From positions 4,284,735-4,348,734 of the forward strand of contig OU696579.1 in NCBI GenBank assembly GCA_916048095.2: DNA of 64,000 nucleotides. Reading direction: 5' to 3'. Position 1 is the first letter of the stretch. The number at the start of each line of letters is the position of its first letter. The notes beneath the pieces are model-generated. The model searched no databases. It was not told where the DNA came from and saw only the letters and a list, made by a program, of their open reading frames with translations. The position numbers and the translations under genes are program-made. This document shows positions 8,449 to 17,273 of this stretch, one piece after another. Origin of the DNA: Sacculina carcini. Its lineage: Eukaryota > Arthropoda > Thecostraca > Sacculinidae.

Positions 8449-11355
8449 TCACAGAGAGGCGAAAGGAGAGAGAGAGTGAGAGACGGGATCAAATGAAATG
8501 TCAAAAAGGTACAGGCGAAGCCGATGGCGGAATGACCGAAATGAAGAGGCGCGGGTGATATGAGAGGGAAGAGAATTATACAAGCGAGGGGCGTAAAAGA
8601 AGAACGATTTAGAGGACCAGGAAGATTCATTAGATGCACGAGGACAAGCGAGAGGAAGAGGGCGACGAGAGGAGTGTGAGTCAGTGGGAGACAAAAGATT
8701 AGCAAGATAAGAAGGTTGGTGAGGATCATGCAGAAGCTTGTAAATGAGACAGCAAAGGCGAAAATGAATTCGTGGGATGATAGGAAGCCAGTGGAGTTGA
8801 AAAAGTAGGTGAGACGTGTGGCGAGAAAAGGTAGGATGAAAGACAAATCGACAAGATTGGTTGATCACACGCTGAAGGATTAAGAGATGAGAACGAGGAG
8901 CACTAAAGTAAAGCGAGTTGCAGTAGTCTAACCTGGGGAAAATGAGAGTATGAACAAGAGTGATGGCGGAATTTTTATCAAGATAGGGACGTATAGGGTA
9001 GAGAGAGCGCAGAATAAGACGACAAGTGCGGGCGACAGAAACGATATTGTCAAAGCAGGAGAGCGAAGAGACAAAGATAGAGCCGAGATTGCGAACAGCA
9101 GTTGAGATAGGAAATGGGAGAAGAGGAGGTGAAATACGAGGTGGATGAAGGACGATGAACTCAGACTTAGAAGTATTCAAGTACAACTGCCGAGAGGCGG
9201 CCCATGAGGAAATTTCAGAAAGTATATCAGAGAGAAAGGAGGGAGTATCAGGAGTGACAGGAATGAGGAATTGGATGTCATCGGCATAGATTTTGAAAGT
9301 AATGGAATGTTTTCGAAGAACAGGGCAAAGAGAAGACATATAAAGATTAAATAATAGTGGGCCAAGGACGGAACCTTGGGGAACACCAGATCGAAGAGGG
9401 AAGTGAGCAGAGGTAGAGGAATTGAAGTCAACTGAGTAAGTACGATCAGTGAGGTAAGATTTCAGAAGAGAAAGGGCGGAAGAAGATAGACCCAAACAGG
9501 AAAGATCACGAATAATAATAGGGTGACTAACAAGATCAAAAGCCGAGGACAGATCAAGTAATACCAAGAGGACAGATTGACGGTAGGAGAAGTGTGAAAG
9601 GGTATCATTACACAAGGAAATAAGTACAGATTCAGTAGAGTGAGCAGAGCGGAAACCAGATTGACACGGGTCAAGGAATTTAGAGATGTAAGGAGAGAGT
9701 TGCAATGAAATAGCGGATTCAAGGAGTTTGGAGGGAAGACTGAGGAGAGATATAGGACGGTAATTGGTGAGAGCAGCGGGATCAAGAGTAGGTTTTTTTA
9801 TAATGGGTCGAACAATAGCATGTTTGTCTGGCAAGAAAACACCATGCAGAAAAGAAGAGTTGATAAGGTGGAGAAGGTAAGGCACAAGAGAAGGAAGAGA
9901 CACAGAAATAGCTCGAAAATTAATTGAGTCCGAGGGAGAGTGGGACATCTTGATTGAAGACAAAAGGTGGAGAATGTCAGGAAGCGAGACAAAAGAAAAT
10001 GAAGGAAAATTTTCGGAAGTGCGAGTATGACAGAGGGAGGATCGGAAAGGAGGGATATTCTTTAGAACAGAATCAATTTTTGCAGAGAAAAAAGACGCAA
10101 ACTGAGAGGCTGTAAGATCACACGAGGTAGAAGGAGATCGGAGACCGCAGAGAGAATTGAGAGAGGACCAAAGCGATTTAGAAGAACGGGAAAGGGAAGC
10201 AAGTTTGGATTTGTAAAAATCCTGTTTGGCAATATGTAATGCAGAAACATAAGACGACCGGGCAGAGCAAAGTAGTTCCCAATCCTGTGAAGATCGAGTT
10301 CTTCTCCAGACAGTTTCGGCACGCCGCTGAGTATGTTTAAGAGAATGAAGATGAGAGGAGAACCAAGGGGGAGAAGAAGTGAGAGGTTTAGACCGAGTGA
10401 CCAAAGGAAACAAAAAATCATTTATACCTGAGAGAACATCTGAAATGGCTGGAAAAATATCGCGGAGAGGGAGCCAGTAGAAGCGGTCGAGAGGAAGTAA
10501 GGAAGATAAAAGTGAAGTAAATTTAGCAGGATCAAACTGTTTGTAATTGCGATATGAGCATGGTGGAGGACAAGCAGCACGGGAGAAAGGAAGTGAAGAA
10601 ATCAAGAGGCAATGGTCAGAAATATTTGGATCAGAAGGCAATGTGAGAACATCAGGAGGAGGACGGTCTGAGGAGATAGCGGGAGCGGGAGAGAGAAATA
10701 GGTCAAGAGAGTGACCAGATATGTGAGTAGGAGAAGAATTCAAAATTGATAGACCGAGTGCCTGAAGAAGAGAAATGAAGTTTTGACAGTAAGGATTATT
10801 GGATGGGGAGTCAACCCAGAAATTGAAATCCCCTACGACGATGAAGTCGCTGGAGAAACGCGAGGAGACAGCATCGATGAGGTAAGGAAATTCGTTAAGG
10901 AAAAGAGGAGATGAGCCAGGGTGATTATGACGGTAGACTATCAAAAAACAAAATTTAGAGAAAGAAGGAACAGCAAGGGAGAGTGCAAGGAATTCAAATG
11001 AGGAGCAATCCGGAATCAGGTCATTTACAGGAGAAACAGAGAAAGACTTGGAAAATATACAGCCAACACCACCGCCAGAAGATTTAGAATGTGAGCGAGA
11101 TTTGTGCAAGAAATTGTAAGAGGAGGGAATATTTGCAGCGAAAGAAGAAACATCAGAATCGAGAAGCCAGGTTTCAGTTAAACACAAAATAGAGAGATTG
11201 AATGAAGAGATTAAATTACAGATCGGAAGAGTTTTATTTCTGCAGGAACGAATGTTAAGAAGCCCAATGGAGAGATGAGAAGGACGGGATGTTGGAGGGA
11301 AAGTAATAGGGGTAGCAACAGTAGAGTGAGAGGAGTGGTGAGAAAGGGGAAGTAG
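8449..11355 (-). CDS. LINE-A ORF2: AP-endonuclease and reverse transcriptase
   Basis: Open from directly after the ORF1 stop codon. The first Met is at 11187, giving 912 codons, but coding similarity starts earlier: the NIRS motif at the beginning of the AP-endonuclease lies upstream of that Met. Numbered from that Met: CLTETW at 2-7, GDFN at 119-122 and SDH near 190 (endonuclease); NYRPIS at 475, AFDLV at 549, SGVPQGSVLGP at 600 and YADD at 634-637 (RT palm); SAPRSHLL and APRLYNSLP near the C-terminus. It nicks target DNA and primes cDNA synthesis there. Translation probably depends on readthrough or reinitiation at the UGA at 11356-11358. Confidence 0.88.
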   Translation of the reverse strand, partial: LLPLSHHSSHSTVATPITFPPTSRPSHLSIGLLNIRSCRNKTLPICNLISSFNLSILCLTETWLLDSDVSSFAANIPSSYNFLHKSRSHSKSSGGGVGCIFSKSFSVSPVNDLIPDCSSFEFLALSLAVPSFSKFCFLIVYRHNHPGSSPLFLNEFPYLIDAVSSRFSSDFIVVGDFNFWVDSPSNNPYCQNFISLLQALGLSILNSSPTHISGHSLDLFLSPAPAISSDRPPPDVLTLPSDPNISDHCLLISSLPFSRAACPPPCSYRNYKQFDPAKFTSLLSSLLPLDRFYWLPLRDIFPAISDVLSGINDFLFPLVTRSKPLTSSPPWFSSHLHSLKHTQRRAETVWRRTRSSQDWELLCSARSSYVSALHIAKQDFYKSKLASLSRSSKSLWSSLNSLCGLRSPSTSCDLTASQFASFFSAKIDSVLKNIPPFRSSLCHTRTSENFPSFSFVSLPDILHLLSSIKMSHSPSDSINFRAISVSLPSLVPYLLHLINSSFLHGVFLPDKHAIVRPIIKKPTLDPAALTNYRPISLLSLPSKLLESAISLQLSPYISKFLDPCQSGFRSAHSTESVLISLCNDTLSHFSYRQSVLLVLLDLSSAFDLVSHPIIIRDLSCLGLSSSALSLLKSYLTDRTYSVDFNSSTSAHFPLRSGVPQGSVLGPLLFNLYMSSLCPVLRKHSITFKIYADDIQFLIPVTPDTPSFLSDILSEISSWAASRQLYLNTSKSEFIVLHPPRISPPLLPFPISTAVRNLGSIFVSSLSCFDNIVSVARTCRLILRSLYPIRPYLDKNSAITLVHTLIFPRLDYCNSLYFSAPRSHLLILQRVINQSCRFVFHPTFSRHTSHLLFQLHWLPIIPRIHFRLCCLIYKLLHDPHQPSYLANLLSPTDSHSSRRPLPLACPRASNESSWSSKSFFFYAPRLYNSLPSHITRASSFRSFRHRLRLYLFDISFDPVSHSLSPFASL

Positions 11356-11358
11356 TCA
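11353..11358 (-). other. UGA-CUA stop context between ORF1 and ORF2
   Basis: ORF1 ends GCT TGA CTA and the same frame then stays open to 8449. UGA followed by CUA is a recognised leaky-stop context (UGA CUAG is the strongest form; here the next base is C). The other LINE copy at 31170 has the same TGA CTA at the same junction and also in frame. Confidence 0.65.
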
Positions 11359-12480
11359 AGCCTGAGGAGAAGCAACAGGAGAATCATCAGTCGCAGTGCG
11401 GAGGCGAAGAGAATTACGCACACCGATGAATGAAGGGCAAGAGGAGCTGAAAGACGAGTGGGAGTGAGGACGTCCTGCCTGAGCACAGTTGCGGCATTTA
11501 GCTGCCCCAGTACGATCACATTGAGAGGACCGATGAGGACCTGCACAATGTCCACAAGATTCAGGGTGATTACAGTGGATGGCCTTGTGGCCCAGACCAG
11601 CACAGCGGAAGCAGCGAGCTACCCAGAAGCGGTCGTACACCGCACACGACTGCAAGCCCACGAACAACCGGTCTCCCATAGAGCGGATCAGAGAGTGGCA
11701 TTTCGGTGACAAAGAAAACACCGCATGAACGCCTGAGGTCTTGGGTTTCGTCAAGAAAAGCAGATGAAGTTCAGAGGACGAAACAGCCGACAGAAATGAA
11801 TTTTTCCTCTTGAGGGAGGCGACTATATCTTCGGCTGAAATATCGACAGGCACATGCGCAAGCGTAATCCTAGGTTGCCGAGAGTCCGCCGGAACACTGA
11901 CGTCAGTATCGGGCAGCGCCGAGCGAACGCAATCGGCGGCACGCACAGCATCAGCAGACGAATTGCAGCGCAGAACAAGCCCACCGCTGGCAGTCGGGCG
12001 AGAACTTGCAACCGGGACATCCGCGAGTGCCGGAGCCACCGACTCAGCGACCACAGGAGAAGAACCACGCGACTTGACAACGACAGTATAGGAGCGCACA
12101 GGGACTCTCTCAGTACCAGTCAACGGAAATGCAGAAATCGGCGGAGGAGAGACCGAGGCAGTCGCCAGCGAAGAAATTTTCGACTCTATGGAGGACAGCC
12201 GGGCACCGAAACCACCCACATTGCCGGCAATGTCAATGGCCAGCTTGGCGCGACCAATGCATGGAGAGCAAATCCAATTGATGGACTTAAGAGAGTCCAG
12301 TTTCACCCCCTGCAACGACGCGCACTTAGTGTGCGCCCATGAGTCACAGAGCGAACATGTGACACATCTCGTGGAGTCACCACCGCCGGTCTTGCATATG
12401 ACGCAGATGTCCGTGGTCATGGCGTAGGCGATGCGAAATTCGGGTTTGAAGTGAGTATGCGCGCACAAAATGAGATTCAA
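11356..12480 (-). CDS. LINE-A ORF1: PHD finger, RRM-like and CCHC RNA-binding protein
   Basis: 374 codons from the first Met; Met21 (12420), just before the PHD finger, may be the true start. PHD-type zinc finger at about residues 26-74 (C26, C29, C39/C42, C45, H50, C53, C71, C74); Ser/Ala/Val-rich linker; an RRM-like fold at about 203-285 (RITLAHVPVDISAEDIV, then LFVGLQSCAVYDRFWV); CCHC knuckles C290-C293-H298-C303 and C309-C312-H316-C321, then a third Cys pair at 329-332. ORF1 proteins of CR1-type LINEs bind element RNA. The same RRM-knuckle block recurs in the copy at 30531-31172. Confidence 0.85.
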   Translation of the reverse strand: MNLILCAHTHFKPEFRIAYAMTTDICVICKTGGGDSTRCVTCSLCDSWAHTKCASLQGVKLDSLKSINWICSPCIGRAKLAIDIAGNVGGFGARLSSIESKISSLATASVSPPPISAFPLTGTERVPVRSYTVVVKSRGSSPVVAESVAPALADVPVASSRPTASGGLVLRCNSSADAVRAADCVRSALPDTDVSVPADSRQPRITLAHVPVDISAEDIVASLKRKNSFLSAVSSSELHLLFLTKPKTSGVHAVFSLSPKCHSLIRSMGDRLFVGLQSCAVYDRFWVARCFRCAGLGHKAIHCNHPESCGHCAGPHRSSQCDRTGAAKCRNCAQAGRPHSHSSFSSSCPSFIGVRNSLRLRTATDDSPVASPQA

Positions 12481-12900
12481 AATGAAATTTAGATCAATTC
12501 AAACCAGCAACGATGTTTAGCTGCTGCGCGCCCGTGTATGACAGGCGCTACAACAAATACACTGAACTCTCATAGTCTCAATCCCTGATATGCAGACTTG
12601 CTCTGAAAAAACACTTTTTAGCCTACCAGCAATTCTAAGTGTTAACTCTTCCTAATTTATTAAAAGACAAAATTAACATAACAAGCTAAAGTTATCAGCA
12701 TAACCCGAAAGGAACACCACGATACTCCAAACTACTCGATAACCACAAAACACCCAAGAAACTCCACAAAAGCAGATGTGAACACAGCCTCAACGGAAGT
12801 CAACTTGTTACTCGATACACACATATACACACACATACAGACACACACACACACCTACAGACACGCACACACACTTACAGACACACACACACCTACACAC

Positions 12901-12902
<2 letters not shown>
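12481..12902. other. Unassigned DNA, possibly LINE-A 5' region
   Basis: May include the LINE 5' UTR; a (CACA)n patch lies at 12820-12895. No other signal. Confidence 0.4.
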
Positions 12903-12988
<86 letters not shown>

Positions 12989-13023
12989 TAGCATTAAAAC
13001 CCGCCCGTTGTGCGGAGCAATTC

Positions 13024-13117
<94 letters not shown>

Positions 13118-13157
13118 TAGCATTAAAACCCGCCCGTTGTGAGGAGCAATTCATAAA
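12903..13157. repeat. Two (TA)n arrays, each ending in a 41-bp direct repeat
   Basis: A (TA)n run of about 84 bp is followed by ACTAGCATTAAAACCCGCCC...TTCATAAA (12987-13027); a second (TA)n run of about 90 bp is followed by nearly the same 41 bases (13116-13157). A related motif, CCCGGCCGACGTGCGGAATAATTCA, occurs once more at 13285-13308 without TA. The pattern resembles the TA-CTAG junctions often seen next to Helitron ends, but I cannot assign it. Confidence 0.6.
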
Positions 13158-13619
13158 AATATTGCAAATTAAAAATAAATAAGGCAAACTCATAAATACC
13201 TTAATCAATTAAAAAGTCTAAATTTCATTATTTTTAATTTTATTTTGACAAAATATTTTCATTCATCCCGCCTCATATTTCAACCCGGCCGACGTGCGGA
13301 ATAATTCAAAACTCGAACACCATCCGTTCTGGATCTTGATGTCAAATCCATTAGTTTTGTATATTAATTCATTCTACACGGTGAAATTGAAAGTTTTATT
13401 GTCTATAGTTGCTGCCCGCGGGACATTTTTATTTCATAAAAATGAGCCATCGCTCGCGTAGAGTTTAAATAATATTTTGATTGTGGATTGATTTTTTTTC
13501 AATTGACATGTTTTAAATTTATTTTTCGGATATTAATTATAACTTATATTTTAGACCAGAAAATTATCTACACATTGGTATAATCTGTATAGCTGTACCA
13601 TTGCTGGTTTATGAGGAGT
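13158..13619. other. AT-rich DNA upstream of the Penelope-like fragment
   Basis: No reading frame. Contains one diverged copy of the CCCGCC...GTGCGGA motif and a GCCCGCGGG patch at 13414. Confidence 0.4.
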
Positions 13620-13657
13620 AGAGGATTATATCTCAGATTCCCACAGCTACGTACCAA

Positions 13658-14506
13658 GTGGCAAAGAAGCTCAATGAAATTATGCAACCATTCGTGCCAA
13701 GTGAATTCAGTATAAGCAGCTCACAGGAATTATTGGAGATCCTCCGCGGAACATCGCCTTCTGATGAAAAAATTATCGCCTCACTTGATGTGGATAATTT
13801 TTTCACAAACGTTCCGGTGGACAGAACCATTGACATCATCATGGACCGTGTCTACAGATGTAACGACACAAAACCATTAGAAGTGCCCGAGAAAGTACTG
13901 CGTGCGTTGCTTGCAGCATGCACCAAGGAAGCACCCTTCATCTGCCCCAGTGGACAGCTGTATCAACAGATCGACGGCATTGCAATGGGCAGTCCGCTAA
14001 GTGTTTTGTTTGCAAATTTCTTCATGGGCAACGCAGAAACAAACATCATGAAACTGCACAAACCACTTGTATATTGCCGTTATGTTGACGACATGTTTCT
14101 GGGCGTCAAATCAAAAGACGAAGTGACCACAATCAAAAAAGCATTCGAAGACACAACCGGTCTGACATACACCAGCGAACATGCACAAAACAGACAACTG
14201 CCATTCCTAGACGTCCTCATGCAGCTCGAAGGAAGAAAGATGAAAACGTGTGTGTACACTAAGCCGACGAATGAAGGACTGTGCCTCAATGCTGCAAGCG
14301 AGTGCCCGAACAAATACAAACGCTCCACCATCAGCGCCTACGTTCGTCGTGCAATCACCCACTGCTCAGACTGGGAGTCAACACATCACGAGCTTGAGCG
14401 CTTGACACAGGTACTCGTGAACAACGGCTACTCAAATGAAGATGTGTCCAAAGTCATAAAGGAAACGCTCAACAAACAATTCATTCGCGATTGGCCCGAA
14501 AATTAA
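13658..14506 (+). pseudogene. Penelope-like reverse transcriptase (partial)
   Basis: 282 codons read as the C-terminal two thirds of a Penelope-type RT: SLDVDNFFTNVPVD (catalytic Asp region) at about residues 43-56, GIAMGSPLSVLFANFFMG at 108-125, YCRYVDDMFLG (YVDD) at about 138-148, then TKPTNEGLCLN and the helical thumb. Sequence upstream (VAKKLNEIM begins the frame) lacks the N-terminal RT fingers, so the copy is 5'-truncated. The TAA after DWPEN breaks the link to the endonuclease. Confidence 0.82.
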
Positions 14507-15075
14507 GATGCACAAGCGATTTATATGCATTACAAAAACATCATGAGCTCTGCATATCGCGTGGATGAAAGAATCATGCGAGAAATTATCGCGAAAATCG
14601 TGAAGGCCACCAGCGACACAAAAAAGTCAAATTGGTAGTTTATTATCAGTCGCGAAAAACTGTCAATGTTATTATGAAAAACAGGCCCATGATGGAGAAG
14701 CCCAGCAAGTTGCAGCAGCACCATGTCGTATACCGATACACCTGTCCAAATGAATAGTGTGTACCTCATTCATACATCGGTATGACGACCACAACGCTGT
14801 CGCGACGGCTGACGTGCCACATCAGCAATGGTGCAATCCAAAAGCACAACATCTCGGTGCACAAACAACAGATCAATAGGGAGCAGATAGTAGAAAGCAC
14901 AGATATCATTGACCAAGAACGTGACATACGGCGTCTGAAACTGCTTGAAGCAATTTACATCACCAACTTGAGACCAGCCATGAACGTGCAAGTTGACGAA
15001 AACGGCATTTTACCGACTCAGAGAGCCCCACGGTCTGAGCTGACTTGGTGTGCCCTTGCTGCAGTACAAGCGTGA
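14507..15075 (+). pseudogene. Penelope-like linker and GIY-YIG endonuclease, broken
   Basis: Fragments in shifting frames read MSSAYRVDERIMREII, VVYYQSRK, VVYRYTCP, a stop, then SYIGMTTTTLSRRLTCH with GAIQKHN. YTCP...YIG...RR is the GIY-YIG core of Penelope-like endonucleases, which here follows the Cys-containing linker. At least one TAG (about 14755) and one frameshift (about 14636) inactivate it. Confidence 0.78.
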
Positions 15076-15104
15076 CGACGCCGATATATATGTATATGTA
15101 TATG

Positions 15105-15172
15105 TGTGTATGTATGTATATGTTTGTGTGTATATGCATGCATGTATATGTATGTGTGTGTATATGTGTGTA

Positions 15173-15257
<85 letters not shown>
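15105..15257. repeat. (TG/TA)n microsatellite
   Basis: TATG/TGTA patch followed by pure (TA)n from about 15176 to 15257. Stop-free on both strands by composition only. Confidence 0.9.
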
Positions 15258-15259
<2 letters not shown>

Positions 15260-15399
15260 TTCATGTAATAATTATATTGTGTTTTAATTGTTAGATTACA
15301 ACTGGTGTCGCATGATAGGTACCCTGTATATTTAAGCACGTGTTTAACGATTTCATGTTTTGTATTGTATCTTAGCACTGTAATTTGAATTTCTGGTCA

Positions 15400-15455
15400 G
15401 TGTAACTCCTGAAGATGGCTAATGTTATCCGAAAGACGTCTCGAGAAATAAATAC
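15400..15455 (+). ncRNA. Possible degenerate hammerhead-type motif at Penelope-like 3' end
   Basis: CTGAAGA (15409-15415), a short imperfect stem, then CGAAAG (15430-15435) and a GTC triplet reproduce the order of a hammerhead core (CUGANGA, stem II, GAAA, GUC). Penelope-like elements are known to carry minimal hammerheads in their terminal repeats. Stem pairing here is weak, so this may be an inactive relic or chance. Confidence 0.35.
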
Positions 15456-15711
15456 CACCAATGTCTACCAGTGTGTGAGAATGGAGATAGTTAACTCCGA
15501 AATATTACGCCAACAAAACATCGGTCAATTGCTGAACAGACTTGACAAAAGACACCAAACAACTCGCAAGGAATATCGAAACAGCGCGGAAAAAACTAGT
15601 CAACTGCGAATGCGCAATCGATTTCAATCTCGTTTGTTTGAGAGAGAATATATGTCGGTGAATGTCGATAGAATATATGTCGGTGTCGGAGAATACGTGT
15701 CTGGTGGATAA
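15415..15711 (+). CDS. Short frame, possible N-terminus of a tandem Penelope-like copy
   Basis: 98 codons, Arg/Gln/Asn-rich and predicted helical (RLDKRHQTTRKEYRNSAEK). It lies just beyond the Penelope-like 3' motif, where a tandem partner would begin. No motif proves it; it may be non-coding. Confidence 0.25.
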   Translation: MANVIRKTSREINTTNVYQCVRMEIVNSEILRQQNIGQLLNRLDKRHQTTRKEYRNSAEKTSQLRMRNRFQSRLFEREYMSVNVDRIYVGVGEYVSGG

Positions 15712-15762
15712 ATGATATAAGATGAAGTTGAACTTCTTCAGACACAAGTATTTATTTTTTTT

Positions 15763-15793
15763 CCACAACGTTTCGCCTTACGGCTTTATCAAG
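15763..15793 (-). other. Second Penelope-type terminal motif, reverse orientation
   Basis: On the minus strand: CTTGATAAAGCC, GTAA, GGCGAAACG. This is a 'GATAA-stem-GCGAAACGTT' motif of the kind found at Penelope-like ends, with a perfect GCC/GGC stem and GTAA loop. It marks the edge of another, otherwise lost copy. Confidence 0.4.
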
Positions 15794-15811
15794 CAGTCTT
15801 AACTGCTTGGT

Positions 15812-15861
15812 GTTTAGGTGTATATATGTATATATATATATATATATATATACACCTAAAC
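15812..15861. repeat. Perfect inverted repeat around a TA array
   Basis: GTTTAGGTGTATATA on the left and its exact complement on the right enclose (TA)n. It could form a cruciform or hairpin of about 20 bp. Confidence 0.75.
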
Positions 15862-16458
15862 ATAGATATGTATACTTATATATGTGTTTTGTTTTATTCC
15901 TAATGAAAACACACATAATATAATCAGTCAATCAATCACAACAGTTCCAATGTTCCAGTCCTTCCAATTTACAACCAATAAGCAAGTATAAGATACTACC
16001 CATTCCAAATGACTGTCCATACAATGCATGCAAATATATACCTTACATACGTTTAATCTATTTATATACCATATTCATAGGTATGTAAGCTTTTGCTGTG
16101 TTATTGTGTTTTTTTCTTCATGAAAATAACACATAATTCAATCAGTCACACTGTAGTGTGAAGTGGAGCTGCTTGCGCATTAAGGCATTTGTATCAGCTG
16201 ACTGTTTGCGGTGCAGTGTGTTGAGGCGTGGCTTATAGCCTGCGCGTGCGGGTAGCCTGCGTGTGCGTGTGTGCGAGCGTGCATGTATGCTTGTGTGTGA
16301 ACTTGCAGGCGTTGATGACGTATTGCCGTATTGTTTTCTGATTGGTTGATTATTGGATGAATGTACAAACGATCGCCTGCAGCGGGCGATTCTCAACGCG
16401 TGAACTGGAGAGTGAATGTTGGGCAGTAGTCCGGCAGCCAAAGTGATGATTTTTGTTT
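15862..16458. other. Unassigned DNA with a degenerate about 65-bp direct repeat
   Basis: Similar stretches at about 15876-15945 and 16079-16150 share TTTTATTC..ATGAAAA.ACACATAAT.CAATCAGTCA. No gene seen. Confidence 0.45.
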
Positions 16459-17063
16459 AACTTTGCAGTAGAGGTCCCATGAAGGGTTTCGATAGATTTG
16501 GTACCCCCAGATATTATAGAATCCAAAACCAGAGGGTGCCAAGCTGGCACCTTTGGGCGTTTTCTGAAAATCGTTGATTTTTATGGTGCCCGATACCCCT
16601 TTTCCGCGATATGCGAAAAACTAAAATATTCATATCTTCACCAATATAGCTGATATAAATCCAATTTTGGTATCAAATTGTATGTTTTCAGACATGAGGA
16701 ATCCAATGGACACATTATTGTCATGATCTGAAATAGTCTTCATAGCCAAACATCATCATTCTACCCAAAAACACCAAATAATAAAATTATTTTTTTCTGA
16801 ATTATATATTTGATCTGATTTATGATGCATTTAACTGAAAATCAGTATAATAGGGATATTAGACATTATATGAACATCAGAAACGTTGCTGACAAACACC
16901 ATAGAGACTGTATAAAGGATCTAAAAAATAATTAACAATATCTAAAGTCTAAGAAGCTTTGTTTCCATCATCGTCGTCATCATAATTTTCGACAACTGTT
17001 CTGGTGTGCTCATTGCAGCAATCCAATCCACCTTCACAACTGCAAAATATTGTGCATGGAAGC
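16459..17063. repeat. Left terminal inverted repeat (long arm)
   Basis: About 605 bp, reverse complement of 19243-19850. Read on the minus strand, its inner 150 bp encode LPCTIFCSCEGGLDCCNE and the acidic tail, a duplicate of the ORF's 3' end. Confidence 0.85.
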
Positions 17064-17065
17064 AA

Positions 17066-17273
17066 GTATCTGATGAAAGCAAGACAACAAAACTCTGGGT
17101 AGATAACCTGCTCAAACCTGTCCTGCTGATGATGATGTTTTGTCGAGGTGAGAAGGAAGCAGATTGGGCACTTCATTTGTATGCTGTAGAACACATGCTT
17201 CCCTACTTTTTTTTCTGCGCGCCACCCAAATTATGCCCACTATGGTTTATATTACCTTCGCTCACTTACAGCA
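17066..17273 (+). pseudogene. Remnant of transposase region upstream of nuclease ORF
   Basis: Frame 2 reads LWVDNLLKPVLL...EKEADWALHLYAVEHMLPYF, which fits the helical region before a 'NYAHYGLYYL' block read in the next frame just before 17274. The frame change falls at a run of eight T (17207-17214), suggesting a 1-base slip. Everything N-terminal to this has been replaced by the inverted arm. Confidence 0.6.

Larger units (their letters stand above)
8075..12480 (-). mobile_element. Near-full-length CR1-like LINE (LINE-A), two ORFs
   Basis: Non-LTR retrotransposon on the minus strand with ORF1 (PHD finger, RRM-like region, CCHC knuckles), ORF2 (AP-endonuclease and reverse transcriptase) and a 3' UTR of about 350 bp. 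The 3' end is a (TTGTCG/TTG)n tail preceded by GCGCTATAGCAAATACACG; a second LINE copy ending at 41138 has GCGCTATATCAAATATAGGC before (GTT)n, which fixes the 3' end at about 8075-8118. A PHD finger in ORF1 and a microsatellite tail are CR1-clade characters. The 5' boundary upstream of ORF1 is not determined. Both frames are open. Confidence 0.88.
13620..15450 (+). mobile_element. Penelope-like element, 5'-truncated
   Basis: Reverse transcriptase (13658-14506) followed by a GIY-YIG endonuclease region (14507-15075), the diagnostic order of Penelope-like retroelements. The 3' end near 15450 carries CTGAAGATGGC...CCGAAAG, a terminal motif style found in this group. A (TA)n array sits in the 3' region. 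A short frame at 15415-15711 may be the start of a second, tandem copy, as Penelope-like elements often sit in partial tandem. Confidence 0.82.

Noticed and set aside
8439..8846. Hydrophobic minus-strand frames across LINE-A suggesting membrane proteins
   Set aside because: They lie in alternative frames of ORF2, whose own frame has RT and endonuclease motifs; the hydrophobic look comes from T-rich coding strands.
12778..13208. Tyr-Ile repeat frames on both strands
   Set aside because: Translation of (TA)n microsatellites.
13757..13772. CTGATGAAAAA as a hammerhead core in the Penelope-like RT
   Set aside because: It is in-frame coding sequence (SDEKI) without stems or a cleavage triplet in place.
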